The position numbers and the translations under genes are program-made. Shown one piece after another: positions 14,777 through 23,929 of a stretch of DNA of 64,000 bases (within the stretch, counting starts at the first letter, position 1; each line of letters starts with the position of its first letter). Source of the DNA: Chryseobacterium sp. MFBS3-17 (lineage in GTDB: Bacteria > Bacteroidota > Bacteroidia > Flavobacteriales > Weeksellaceae); NCBI RefSeq assembly GCF_020687745.1, contig NZ_JAJEWK010000006.1, positions 62,001-126,000 on the forward strand, written 5' to 3'. The notes below the pieces were generated by a model. It ran no database searches. It had not been told where the DNA came from and saw nothing but the letters and a program-made list of their open reading frames with translations.

Positions 14777-15988
14777 TTACGCTCTTTCCAGTACCATGGC
14801 ATAACCCTGGCCTACGCCAATGCACATGGTGGCCAGCGCGTATTTCTTTCCGGATTTCTGCAGTTCCAGAGCTGCAGAATAGGTAATTCTGGTTCCGCTC
14901 ATGCCCAGCGGGTGGCCCAGCGCAATGGCGCCACCATTTACATTAACCCGGGGGTCATCTTGGGCAATGCCCAGTTCCTTCAGGCAGGCAATGCTTTGTG
15001 CAGCAAATGCTTCATTCAGTTCAATCAGGTTCATCTGCTCCAGGGTCAGTCCGGCTCTCTTTAAGGCCAGTCTGGATGCTTCTACAGGACCAATACCCAT
15101 AATTCTGGGCTCGCAACCGGTAGCGGCAGCGCTCAGAATTTTTGCCATTGGCTTCAAACCGTATTTTTGCACCGCATCTCCTGATGCTACAATTACTGCC
15201 GCAGCACCATCATTCAGACCAGAGGAATTGCCTGCAGTTACCGTTCCGTTTTCCTTTACAAAGGCGGCCCGCAGTTTGGCCAGACCTTCGGCAGTGGAAT
15301 GAGGTTTTATGAATTCATCCCGGTTCACAATGACCGGATCACTTTTGCGCTGAGGAATGACGATGTCTGATATTTCCTCGGCCAGCCTTCCGCTTTCCTG
15401 TGCACGGGCTGCTTTTTTCTGAGAATTCAGTGCAAATTCATCCTGCTCTTCCCGGGAAATCTGATACAGTTCGGCCAGATTTTCAGCTGTTTTTCCCATA
15501 GCCTCTGTGCCGTACATCTTGTCCATTTCCGGGTTAATGAAACGCCATCCGAAACTGGAATCATACATTTTGGAATCGGTACCATAAGCGGTTTCGGGTT
15601 TGGAAATGACATAAGGTCCCCTGGACATTCCTTCTACACCACCCGCGATGAACAAATCTCCTTCTCCGGATTTGATGGCCCGTGATGCCTGTGCTATGGC
15701 ACTCATTCCCGAAGCACAGAGCCTGTTCACGGTTTCTCCCGGCACCGTCACGGGCAGTCCTGCAAGCAGTAACGCCATACGGGCTACGTTCCGGTTGTCT
15801 TCGCCGGCCTGATTGGCACAGCCTATAATCACATCGTCAATCTGATCTGAGGGAAGTCCGGGGTTTTTAGCCATTAAACTTTTAATCACGGAGGCCATCA
15901 AATCATCTGTTCGTACAGGAGCCAGCTGACCTTTAAAATTGCCAATAGCACTACGGGTGCCGTCTATGAGATATGCTTCTTTAGCCAT
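14777..15988 (-). CDS. pcaF: 3-oxoadipyl-CoA thiolase
   Basis: 403 residues, intact. Thiolase motifs: nucleophile Cys91 in NRLCASGM, NEAFAAQ, GGAIALGHPLGMSGTR with the catalytic His, and CIGVGQG with the second Cys. The segment GCANQAGEDNRNVARMALL and the GWRFINPEM region are those of the PcaF/PaaJ subgroup rather than of acetoacetyl-CoA thiolases. It cleaves 3-oxoadipyl-CoA to succinyl-CoA and acetyl-CoA. It is the last gene of a reverse-strand operon with a pcaI-pcaJ fusion and a pcaD remnant, and the only pca gene here without damage. A housekeeping thiolase role in the absence of the other steps is possible. Confidence 0.87.
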   Translation of the reverse strand: MAKEAYLIDGTRSAIGNFKGQLAPVRTDDLMASVIKSLMAKNPGLPSDQIDDVIIGCANQAGEDNRNVARMALLLAGLPVTVPGETVNRLCASGMSAIAQASRAIKSGEGDLFIAGGVEGMSRGPYVISKPETAYGTDSKMYDSSFGWRFINPEMDKMYGTEAMGKTAENLAELYQISREEQDEFALNSQKKAARAQESGRLAEEISDIVIPQRKSDPVIVNRDEFIKPHSTAEGLAKLRAAFVKENGTVTAGNSSGLNDGAAAVIVASGDAVQKYGLKPMAKILSAAATGCEPRIMGIGPVEASRLALKRAGLTLEQMNLIELNEAFAAQSIACLKELGIAQDDPRVNVNGGAIALGHPLGMSGTRITYSAALELQKSGKKYALATMCIGVGQGYAMVLERA

Positions 15989-16030
15989 AAATGTTTTTTT
16001 ATTGCCTTTTAATTTCAGAAAGGCGGTTAA

Positions 16031-16550
16031 TTATCGTTTGTAAATGGACTGAATTATTTTTCTGTGTGTAAATTTAATAATAATTGCGGTAGTAACCGTG
16101 ATCAGCAGTCCGATAATGCATCCCAGTGTGACCGAAAGAAACCGTTCCAGTGAGCCTGTAAACCCATCGTCCTGTCTTTCAATCATCACAATGATTAAGG
16201 CCACCACTGCACTGCGGCTTACATTGGCCAGATTCAGGTATTTGCAAAGCAGAGAAGCCGCGGCAATTCCGATGATGATTTTCAGGTAAAGTTCCAGCGG
16301 CAGGGCATAGACAATGATTCCGGAAACGGCACCTATAAAATTGGCTTTCACCCGCTCTACAGATAGTCGGGGGGGAATCTCCGCCTTCCTGTGAAATGAC
16401 GAGCAGAACGGAGATCAGTGCCCAGAAAAGGTCATATTGAGGGAAGTTTTCCATCAGATAATAACCTGCGGAAAATCCGAGAATACACCGAAGAATATAA
16501 ATGGTAATCGGTGAAAAAATAATCCTTCTGAACTTCCTCTTTCTGAGCAA
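16031..16550 (-). pseudogene. FUSC / aromatic-acid-exporter-like membrane protein, frameshifted in a homopolymer
   Basis: The N-terminal part (TTG start near 16550; RRIIFSPITIYILRCILGF, DLFWALISVLLVISQEGGDS) and the C-terminal part (VERVKANFIGAVSGIIVYAL to the stop at 16031) lie in different frames. They join if one base is removed from the run of seven G (reverse-strand C) at about 16369-16375, giving about 172 residues with some five hydrophobic segments and the conserved ERVKANFIGA / SLERFLSVTLGC motifs of FUSC-type proteins. Such proteins are linked to efflux of aromatic acids, which fits the pca operon. Slippage in the G tract, a real null mutation or a sequencing error could each explain it. 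Confidence 0.72.
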
Positions 16551-16567
16551 TTTTCTATGTTTAATGT

Positions 16568-17915
16568 TTAAATCAGTTGTTCCTCAAAATGGGCAGCAGT
16601 TTTCGCCCGCACTTCTTCCAGCGTGGTGCCGGGCATCAGTTCGGTTAAAGTCAGCTTGCCGTCAGAGTACCTGAAAACCGCCAGATCAGTGATGACCATA
16701 TCCACAGATTGTAATGCAGTTAAAGGAAGATCACAGGCAGGTACAATTTTTGGGGTGCCGTCTTTTTCGGTATGCATCATGGTAATGATAAGTTTTTTAG
16801 CTCCCGATGCCAGATCCATGGCACCACCTACACCCAGCAAAGGCTGTCCCGGCATTGCCCAGTTGGCCAGATTGGCCGCTTCATCTACCTGCAGTCCGCC
16901 CATAATAGCCGTGTCTATATGTCCGCCACGAATCATGGCAAAAGATTCCGTACTGTCAAAATAACTGCTTCCCGGTAAAGCAGTTACCGGAATTTTACCG
17001 GCATTTACCGGATAATCCGTGGCACCGCCACCGTCTTGTGGTACAGGACCCACGCCCAGCATACCGTTTTCTGTGTGCAGGATGATGCCGTGTTCTTCAG
17101 TAATGAGATCCGCTACAAGTGTCGGAATTCCGATTCCCAGATTGACGACCTCGCCTTTTTGAAGTTCTGCCAATGCCCTTTTGGCCATATTCATCCTTTT
17201 CTCCGAAACAACTTTGGATTTGCTTACAGATGCAGAACTTCCCAACCCTTCTTCTGTGGTATGCACTTCTACCAGATAGTCCACATAACTGCCCTGGGTA
17301 TGAATGTTTTCAGCGGCAATTACTCCTACCGGTAAAATTTCTTCTACTTCTGCGATCACCAGGTCTGCAGCAGTGGCAAAGGCCCGGTTGAAATTCTGCT
17401 CGGTCATCCGGTACTGCAGGTTGCCGGCAGTATCGCCCTTCCAGGCACGGATGAAGGCTACATTACCCCGGATTCCCGGCCACGAAAACCATTTCTTTAC
17501 CATTTATGACTTTGGTCTCCCGGTCTTTTGCAATTTCGATCCCCTCAGATGTCACGGTATAAAAACCGCCAATACCCGCACCGCCGGCACGCACGGCTTC
17601 TGCCAGAGTCCCTTGTGGAATGAGTTCGTAGTCCACATCGCCATTCTGAGAGGCTTTTACTGCTTCCGGATTGGAGGTGAAAAATGAGCCGATCATCTTT
17701 TTTATCTGTCCGTTGCGCAGCAATCTGCCACCGCCCAGGCCGGGTTCTCCCACATTATTGCCTATGAAGGTTAAATCTTTGGTATCGGTTTCTGCCAGTG
17801 CGTGCATCAGGTGTACAGGATTTCCGGTCATCCCGAATCCGCCCTGCAGCAAAATATCTCCGTTTTTTACGAGTGCAGCAGCTTGCTTTGCTGATATCTG
17901 AGGAACATTTTTCAT
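16568..17915 (-). pseudogene. pcaIJ: Fused 3-oxoadipate CoA-transferase (PcaI-PcaJ), with a +1 frameshift
   Basis: From the ATG at 17915 the subunit A part reads [20 protein letters not shown] ... [12 protein letters not shown] and stops at about 17463. Subunit A continues in another frame as [20 protein letters not shown], so one extra base lies near 17480. From there one frame runs through the end of subunit A, a short Ser-rich linker ([18 protein letters not shown]) and all of subunit B, with ENGMLGVGP carrying the catalytic Glu, to 16568. Corrected, it would be a single chain of about 448 residues, laid out like eukaryotic SCOT. The reaction is succinyl-CoA + 3-oxoadipate to 3-oxoadipyl-CoA + succinate. 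An internal ATG at 17194 could still yield a free B subunit. Confidence 0.8.
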
Positions 17916-17919
17916 ATGA

Positions 17920-18291
17920 CTTTTTATTTAAAAACTGAATCAGCGCATGGTTGAATTCAGTTGGTTTCTCAAAATTGGAAAGGTGGCAGGCTTCCAGAAC
18001 GATATGTTCTGAGCCGCTGATCTGTTTTTGCAGGGAATTTCCGTGCTCCGGGGTGGTTACTTGATCATACTTTCCGGAGATGATGAATACGGGCGTCTGT
18101 ATGGCATGCAGATCTTTTGTGAAGTCGGCATCACGCACCATTGCACAGTTGGCCACATATACCTCCAGAGGGGTTTGGGCAAAATCATTAAGAATATTCT
18201 GCACTTTGAGCGGATGATTTTCGTTAAATCCAGCGGTGAACCACCGTTCTGCTGTTTTAAACTTTATCGGTCTTTTTCGTTCGGTATAATT
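17920..18291 (-). pseudogene. pcaD: 3-oxoadipate enol-lactonase remnant, 5'-deleted
   Basis: The frame contains the last third of PcaD: ERWFTAGFNENHPLKVQNIL, VYVANCAMVRDADF, then SGKYDQVTTPEHGNSL with the catalytic Asp and EACHLSNFEKP with the catalytic His. The first 140 or so residues, including the nucleophile Ser elbow, are missing: in frame, the sequence upstream is the TAA of the preceding alpha/beta hydrolase gene (18292-18294). The frame also lacks its own stop and runs on over the pcaI start. It follows that the gene is dead. Enol-lactonase hydrolyses 3-oxoadipate enol-lactone, the step before PcaIJ. Confidence 0.85.
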
Positions 18292-19296
18292 TTATTGTAT
18301 AAATTGTAACAAAGGAACAATGAAGCGGTCAAAAGCTTCAATATGAGGAGAATGGCCTATGTTCTCCAGTTCTACCAGTTTTGAATTTTTAATCTTTTGC
18401 TGGGTTTCTTTTCCCAGATTCTGATACATACCCATTTTGGGTTGTAAGGACTTGGGTGCATACGCTTTTCCGATGGCAGTGCGGTCCCGGGTGCCAATGA
18501 TGAGCAGGGTAGGTACACTGATTTTTTCAAAATCATCTACCACGGGTTGGGTATAAATCATGTCGCTGGTAAGGGCAGCATTCCAGGCGGTAACGGGAAA
18601 GTCCTTAGAAATGGTCCAGCCGGCCAGCAGATTCAGCCACCGGTCGTATTCCGGCTTCCATTTTCCGTCATAATAATATTGCAGCTGATAATTTTTGTAG
18701 GAGTCATGCGTGTTTTTCAGCTCTGCCGCATATTGCTTGTCAATATTCTGATAAGGAGAGAATTTACGGTAATCTTCCAGGCCTATGGGGTTGGCAAGGA
18801 TGAGTTTTTCGGTATTTTCGGGATACATGACCGCCATTTTAGTAGCCAGCATTCCACCCATGGAATGTCCCAGGATGATGAAGCGGTCAATGTTCAGGCC
18901 GTCCAGTACAGATTTTGTGTTTTCTGCCAGTTGCTGAAAGCTGAACTGGTATTGTCTGGGTTTGGATGATTTGCCAAAACCAATCTGGTCCGGCATGATG
19001 ACCCGGAAACCTTCTTTCTGAAGTGTTCTGGCAGTCTGCTCAAAATAATAGCCATTAAAATTCTTTCCGTGAAGCAGAACAATGGTTTTTCCGTTGGGTT
19101 TTTCCGGTTTCACATCCATATAAGCCATTTTCAGCTCCTGACCCTGGTTTTTCACCATTTTAAAATGCACGGGAAACGGATATTTCACCTGCGTCAGTTC
19201 AGCATCCAGCGGACGAAGCACAGATAAATCCTGTGCGGTGAGCATGGAATTGAAAAATAGCAGTAATATCAGATAAATTATTTTGGACGATTTCAT
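18292..19296 (-). CDS. Exported alpha/beta hydrolase
   Basis: 334 residues. Signal peptide ending MLTA with Gln as predicted mature residue 1. Alpha/beta-hydrolase fold with oxyanion motif VLLHGKNFNGYYF, nucleophile elbow GHSMGG, the Asp in LIIGTRDRTAIG and the His in ENIGHSPH. The overall layout resembles proline iminopeptidase or haloalkane dehalogenase-like esterases, but the substrate cannot be told. The pcaD remnant follows immediately in the same frame after its stop. It is not itself the missing N-terminal part of PcaD, since it is complete. Confidence 0.85.
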   Translation of the reverse strand: MKSSKIIYLILLLFFNSMLTAQDLSVLRPLDAELTQVKYPFPVHFKMVKNQGQELKMAYMDVKPEKPNGKTIVLLHGKNFNGYYFEQTARTLQKEGFRVIMPDQIGFGKSSKPRQYQFSFQQLAENTKSVLDGLNIDRFIILGHSMGGMLATKMAVMYPENTEKLILANPIGLEDYRKFSPYQNIDKQYAAELKNTHDSYKNYQLQYYYDGKWKPEYDRWLNLLAGWTISKDFPVTAWNAALTSDMIYTQPVVDDFEKISVPTLLIIGTRDRTAIGKAYAPKSLQPKMGMYQNLGKETQQKIKNSKLVELENIGHSPHIEAFDRFIVPLLQFIQ

Positions 19297-19340
19297 TGAT
19301 TTTGTTTTTAATATTATTTATTTCACGCACAGCAGGATGC

Positions 19341-20453
19341 CTAGTCGTACATTTCCCACCATTCTTCATACAGCGCACTGTCATCTTCCCAATGTATTTT
19401 TTGTCCGATTTTTGGGGTGATGATTCTGCTTTTTTCGGTGTTCATTTCAACCAGTTTTTTCAGCGGTTCGTTCCAGGCGTGCATGGCCAGGGAAAACTTG
19501 GAGTTGTGCACCGGTATCATTCTTTTGGCATTCAGTTCCCTCATGGCTTGTATATTTTCTCCCGGCATAAAATGAATGTGTTTCCAGTCTCTATTATATT
19601 GTCCGTTTTCCAGAATGGCAAGGTCTATACTGCCGTATTTTTCTCCTATTTTCTTAAAATGGTCATCATATCCGCTGTCGCCGCCGATGTATATTTTTTG
19701 AAGCGGTGTTTCCAGAACAAAACTTGCCCAGATGGCCTGATCACGCTTCAGCCCCCGGCCGGAGAAATGTCTGGCGGGTTCGGCGGTAATTCTGAATCCG
19801 GGACTCAGGTTTTCACTTTCGTGCCAGTCCAGTTCTATAATGTTTTCGGGGTTGTATCCCCAGTATTCCAGATGAGCACCCGTACCCAGTCCGGTGATGA
19901 TTTTTTTTACCCTTGGAAAAAGTTCAGTGACCGTTTTGTAATCCAGATGATCCCAGTGATCGTGTGTAATGATCAGGTAATCCAGATCGGGAATGTCTGC
20001 TGTGTGGTACACATCTGAACCCGCAAACGCCTTCGTGGTAAAGGAAACCGGTGAGGCAAATCCGCTGAGTACAGGATCTACCAATATTTTTATTCCTTCT
20101 GCCTGCAGATAGTATGAAGAATGACCCATCCATATATAAACATTTTCATCCGGCTGAAGAGTATGCAGATCTGTTTTTTCAAAATGAAGTGCTTTTGCCG
20201 GGATTTTATTTTCGGTCTTTCCAAATAAAAACCGGAACATGACTTCCGCCATATTCGTGTCTTCGCCCACTGCAGGCGTGTAGGTCAGATTTTGAAATTT
20301 GCCGTTTTTGTAGTTTGGCGATTGCTTAATGCGCTCCAGCCTTTCTCCGGAAGGGGCTTTGCCGAAATTTTTCTGGTTGATGAAGATATAAACGGCACCA
20401 AACAATACCGCAGCGGTGAGTAAGAGGGTAATCATTATTTTTCTGATGAACAT
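19341..20453 (-). CDS. Membrane-anchored metallo-beta-lactamase-fold hydrolase (UlaG/NAPE-PLD-like)
   Basis: About 370 residues from the ATG at 20453 (MFIRKIMITLL). One N-terminal helix, then an MBL fold with THDHWDHLD (HxHxDH zinc motif), a His in PARHFSGRG, an Asp in YIGGDSGYD and a late His in IPVHNSKFSL. IWMGHSSYYLQAEGIKILVDP is typical of the NAPE-PLD/UlaG-like branch. An upstream ATG at 20498 is also in frame and lies 8 bases after a TAAATTTG box, so a leaderless, 15-residue-longer form is possible. The substrate is unknown. Confidence 0.85.
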   Translation of the reverse strand: MFIRKIMITLLLTAAVLFGAVYIFINQKNFGKAPSGERLERIKQSPNYKNGKFQNLTYTPAVGEDTNMAEVMFRFLFGKTENKIPAKALHFEKTDLHTLQPDENVYIWMGHSSYYLQAEGIKILVDPVLSGFASPVSFTTKAFAGSDVYHTADIPDLDYLIITHDHWDHLDYKTVTELFPRVKKIITGLGTGAHLEYWGYNPENIIELDWHESENLSPGFRITAEPARHFSGRGLKRDQAIWASFVLETPLQKIYIGGDSGYDDHFKKIGEKYGSIDLAILENGQYNRDWKHIHFMPGENIQAMRELNAKRMIPVHNSKFSLAMHAWNEPLKKLVEMNTEKSRIITPKIGQKIHWEDDSALYEEWWEMYD

Positions 20454-20506
20454 AGAGGGTGATGAAAAGTTAATACACTGAAATTCATTATCACTCAAAA
20501 AACATA

Positions 20507-20514
20507 CAAATTTA
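20507..20514 (-). promoter_or_regulatory. Promoter -7 box of the metallo-hydrolase gene
   Basis: Reverse-strand TAAATTTG matches TAnnTTTG; it lies 53 bases before the preferred start and 8 before the alternative ATG. Confidence 0.55.
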
Positions 20515-20608
20515 ATCTTATTTTGAAAAAGTGAGTAAAATCATCACGATATATAAAATTCATGAGCAATAATTGCATAACTTTATTACAATCAAAAAAC
20601 ATCATATT

Positions 20609-21037
20609 ATGCACGAGAACGTAGTTGTAAAACAAAGAGTAAACGCGCCGGTGGAAAAGGTTTGGAACGCACTGACCGATAAGGCGCAAATGAAAGAGTG
20701 GTATTTTGATATACCGGATTTTGAACTGGGAATTCACAACGAATTCAATTTTTATGAGCCGGGAAGTAACAGGAAGTTTCACCACCACGCAGAAATTCTG
20801 GAAGTTATTCCTCACGAAAAAATTAAACACACCTGGTCCTATCCGGAATTCTCCAAAGAGAAAACCATCGTGCGCTGGGAGTTGGAGAAAGACGGAGACG
20901 GAACCGTAGTCACTCTTACGCACAAAGGTCTGGAAAATTTTGACCATCTGGGCCCGGATTTCAGAACCGAAAGTTTCGAAGCCGGGTGGAACGAAATTCT
21001 CGGTAAGAATCTCAAAGAGTTTATGGAGAAAAATTAA
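20609..21037 (+). CDS. SRPBCC / AHSA1-type START-like domain protein
   Basis: 142 residues from the ATG at 20609. AHSA1-like layout: VKQRVNAPVEKVWNALTD, MKEWYFDIPDF, a middle GSNRKFHHHAEILEVIPHE, and a C-terminal WNEILGKNLKEFMEK helix. The family forms a hydrophobic ligand-binding cup; no enzyme activity can be named. The ORF's upstream ATG at 20573 is less likely, being AT-rich and without family similarity. It is single and followed by a terminator. Confidence 0.85.
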   Translation: MHENVVVKQRVNAPVEKVWNALTDKAQMKEWYFDIPDFELGIHNEFNFYEPGSNRKFHHHAEILEVIPHEKIKHTWSYPEFSKEKTIVRWELEKDGDGTVVTLTHKGLENFDHLGPDFRTESFEAGWNEILGKNLKEFMEKN

Positions 21038-21055
21038 TCGGTAACAGAGTAATGA

Positions 21056-21080
21056 ACACGCTTTCCGGCGTGTTTTTTTT
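21056..21080 (+). terminator. Rho-independent terminator
   Basis: Stem ACACGC / GCGTGT with a 6-base loop, followed by eight T; after the SRPBCC gene. Confidence 0.8.
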
Positions 21081-21245
21081 ATTTGATTACCTCAGGTCTG
21101 TGGGTTCTTTTTGTGCTTACCTGAACTGCGATTGTGGTAGAAGTTACAGCAGGTGATTTTTAAACCATAAGATGAAGGATATGTCTGATGGATTCAGTCT
21201 TAAAGATTCACCAGTCTGTTGACCGGGTATAACTATTAAATTTCG

Positions 21246-21253
21246 TATTTTTG
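21246..21253 (+). promoter_or_regulatory. Promoter -7 box of the glutaminyl cyclase gene
   Basis: TATTTTTG matches TAnnTTTG, 16 bases before the ATG at 21270. A TTG at 21219-21221 is a possible -33 element. Confidence 0.55.
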
Positions 21254-21269
21254 TGGAAAATCAAATTTA

Positions 21270-22292
21270 ATGAAGAAATCGTTGCTCATGTCATTTCTGG
21301 CGCTTACCTTACTGGCCTCCTGTAATAAAGATAAAGAAATCCTGAACTCGCTGAATGAGTACAATCTCTCTATGGAAAGCCAGGGCTATCATTTTGGTGA
21401 TCCGCTTACACTCCCGGCCAATGTACTGGCAGATGCAGACAAAATTACCATCAGCTTCGGAGATAAGGAACTGACCACTATGGTGGTGGATCCCGCATAT
21501 TTCATGCTTGGAGATAATGCAGTGACTTTTAATATCATCAAAAAAAATGGCGACATCCTTACACAGGACGCCACGATTAATGTTTTTGCCAAAAATCCGG
21601 AAGCGAAACTCAGCTATACCGTGGTACAGGAATACCCGCACGATACGGCAAACTTTACCCAGGGCTTTCAGTTGGAAGGCAATACGATTTATGAATCTGA
21701 CGGCCAGCAAGGCTCATCGCGCATTCTGAAATATACGCTGGGATCTGTGACGCCCATTGCAGAAACTGCACAGCCGGCCGAAATATTCTCTGAAGGAGCT
21801 ACCATCATTGGCGATAAAGTGTACCAGCTGACCTGGATGCACAAAAAAGGCTATATCTATGACAAGGCAACACTCTCCCTGCTTTCAGAATTTGCCTATC
21901 CCAATATCATGGGCGAGGGTTGGGGGCTTACCTACGACGGTACACATCTGATTGCCTCAGACGGTACCAAAAACCTGTATTTCCTGGATGCTTCAGATCC
22001 TTCAAAAATGGTGAAATATCTTTCTGTGGCAGGAAATACCGAAGCGTATGACCAGCTGAACGAACTGGAATATCACAATGGCTTTGTCTATGCCAATGTC
22101 TGGCAAAGACCCATTATCCTGAAAATTAATCCCGCAACCGGCGAGGTGGTGGGCAAATTTGACTTTACAGAAATAGCAGCGCGTCATACCACCGGAAATG
22201 ATGATGTGCTGAATGGCATTGCCTTCAAGGGGAATAATATGCTGGTTACCGGTAAAAACTGGCCGGTGATTTATGAAGTAAGCATTCCGTAA
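21270..22292 (+). CDS. Glutaminyl-peptide cyclotransferase (lipoprotein)
   Basis: 340 residues. Lipoprotein signal with LLASC (Cys18), then an Ig-like stretch and from about 115 the plant-type glutaminyl cyclase beta-propeller: QEYPHDTANFTQGFQLEGN, YESDGQQGSSRI, YQLTWMHKKGYIYD, GEGWGLTYDGTHLI and the C-terminal NGIAFKGNNMLVTGKNWP. The enzyme turns an N-terminal Gln into pyroglutamate. Located in the envelope, it can act on exported proteins after signal-peptide cleavage. Many exported proteins of this window begin with Gln after the signal peptide, so they are its likely substrates. Confidence 0.92.
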   Translation: MKKSLLMSFLALTLLASCNKDKEILNSLNEYNLSMESQGYHFGDPLTLPANVLADADKITISFGDKELTTMVVDPAYFMLGDNAVTFNIIKKNGDILTQDATINVFAKNPEAKLSYTVVQEYPHDTANFTQGFQLEGNTIYESDGQQGSSRILKYTLGSVTPIAETAQPAEIFSEGATIIGDKVYQLTWMHKKGYIYDKATLSLLSEFAYPNIMGEGWGLTYDGTHLIASDGTKNLYFLDASDPSKMVKYLSVAGNTEAYDQLNELEYHNGFVYANVWQRPIILKINPATGEVVGKFDFTEIAARHTTGNDDVLNGIAFKGNNMLVTGKNWPVIYEVSIP

Positions 22293-22338
22293 TTTTGTCC
22301 TTCTTTCAGGAACTGGGCAGAATCTCAATTTTAATGGC

Positions 22339-23121
22339 ATGAAAAACCTGATCTGCATCGCCGTACTTTTTATTTGTTCCTGTGTGCAGGCACAGAGGTT
22401 ACTGCCGTTTGACTCCCTGAAACTGAGGGAAGCGCAGGAGATGTTTGCAGATGATTACCGCAATGTGTACCTCTATAAAAATAAGGACTTCAGCCTCACC
22501 AAATATGATTCCCTGGGCCGTCAGAAAGGACAGCTCATGTTTACGCTGCCCTTTAAAATCCAATCGGTGCAGAATCCGATGAATATTTTTGCTTTTTCAG
22601 AAAATGCCCAGGAACTGCGGATGTTTGATCAGAATCTTGTAGAAATTCAGAAGGTGAATATCCGGCAGAAGTTTGGTTCTGTAAAAATGGTTTTTGCCGA
22701 AGATTTACAACAACTCTGGTTGCTGGAAGAAAGTACCAGACGGCTGGTGCGTTATAATTTCCGCGAAGACAGAATCCTGAATTCCTATTCCCTGAATCTG
22801 GAATATGAACAAGTGCGGGATCTCCATATTTTCGACAACAGAATCTATGTGTTGTTCAAGGATGCTTTTTCTGTATACAATCTGAAAGCTGAAAGGATTT
22901 TTCATACTGTGATGAATGGTGGCAAACGTATATTGCGGGAAAATGACCGCATTATGGTGGTTACTCCGGATGCTGTGTTCCGATACACAACTCATGATCT
23001 GCAGAAAATTTTTGAAGTTCCCGGCGCTGCAATTGTGGATAAAAACTCCACCCATTACTTTGTAATCAAGCAGAACAAACTCTATCTTTACCCCGCCGAA
23101 CAGATTTCCGCTCAACCGTAA
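22339..23121 (+). CDS. Exported propeller-like protein of unknown function
   Basis: 260 residues. Signal peptide ending SCVQA with Gln next. The mature part has repeated short strands (FAFSENAQELRMFDQNLVEI, LWLLEESTRRLVRYN, YVLFKDAFSVYN, MVVTPDAVFRYTTHD), suggesting a WD40- or NHL-like propeller. No catalytic motif is visible. It lies between the glutaminyl cyclase and the deoxynucleoside kinase, all on the forward strand. Confidence 0.75.
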   Translation: MKNLICIAVLFICSCVQAQRLLPFDSLKLREAQEMFADDYRNVYLYKNKDFSLTKYDSLGRQKGQLMFTLPFKIQSVQNPMNIFAFSENAQELRMFDQNLVEIQKVNIRQKFGSVKMVFAEDLQQLWLLEESTRRLVRYNFREDRILNSYSLNLEYEQVRDLHIFDNRIYVLFKDAFSVYNLKAERIFHTVMNGGKRILRENDRIMVVTPDAVFRYTTHDLQKIFEVPGAAIVDKNSTHYFVIKQNKLYLYPAEQISAQP

Positions 23122-23243
23122 AAGTTCACTGTATAAAACATTGATTATCATAGCGTTGTATTCAAAAGGAAAGCCTGTGCTTCAAACTGAAGCGGATGAT
23201 TCGGCAAGCATATTTATTGAACTTTTAAAGTAAATTTTAGGAA

Positions 23244-23858
23244 ATGCATATAGCGGTAACCGGAAACATTGGCGCAGGAAAAACCACATTAACAACCATG
23301 CTGGCCAAACATTACGGCTGGGATGCCCAGTTTGAAGATGTAGATCACAATCCTTATCTGGAGGATTTTTATGCAGATATGAACAAATGGAGTTTTGCGC
23401 TGCAGATTTATTTCCTGGGAAGCCGCTTCAAACAGGTGAAAGAAATCCGGGAAAGCGGCAAAAACATTGTGCAGGACAGAACCATCTACGAAGACGCTCA
23501 TATTTTTGCGGAAAATCTGAATGAAATGAAACTGCTTACCGACCGGGATTTTCAAAACTATTCTTCAATTTTTGAATTGATGAAGAGTTTTGTTTCGGCA
23601 CCGGATTTGCTGATTTATCTGAAGTCCGATGTTCCGAATCTGGTGAAAAAAATCTACAAAAGAGGCCGGGATTATGAAGCCTCAATTTCTATAGAATATC
23701 TCACCAAACTGAATCAGAAATATGAAAACTGGATTTCTGGTTACCGGGAAGGCAAGTTACTGATTATTGAAGTAGATGATCTTGACTTTGTGGAAAGACC
23801 GGAGGATTTCGGATATATTCTGGAAAGAATTGAGGCAGAACTGCACGGTTTGTTTTAA
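23244..23858 (+). CDS. Deoxynucleoside kinase
   Basis: 204 residues. P-loop GNIGAGKTT (7-15), a DRTIYED motif with the catalytic and substrate-binding residues (the bacterial dNK DRS/DRT motif), and the lid RGRDYE. It phosphorylates deoxynucleosides (dAdo/dGuo type) in the salvage pathway. Length and motifs are standard for Bacteroidetes members. Confidence 0.93.
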   Translation: MHIAVTGNIGAGKTTLTTMLAKHYGWDAQFEDVDHNPYLEDFYADMNKWSFALQIYFLGSRFKQVKEIRESGKNIVQDRTIYEDAHIFAENLNEMKLLTDRDFQNYSSIFELMKSFVSAPDLLIYLKSDVPNLVKKIYKRGRDYEASISIEYLTKLNQKYENWISGYREGKLLIIEVDDLDFVERPEDFGYILERIEAELHGLF

Positions 23859-23929
23859 AACCGAATCATTTTGATCCGCAGGCAGGGCTCCGGTGACTTT
23901 TTTTTACACCCATATTAAAATCTGAAAGC

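Noticed and set aside
19296-20018. 240-codon forward frame opposite the metallo-hydrolase
   Set aside because: The reverse frame carries the HxHxDH motif and a promoter. The forward frame has biased Phe/Val/His content and no motif.
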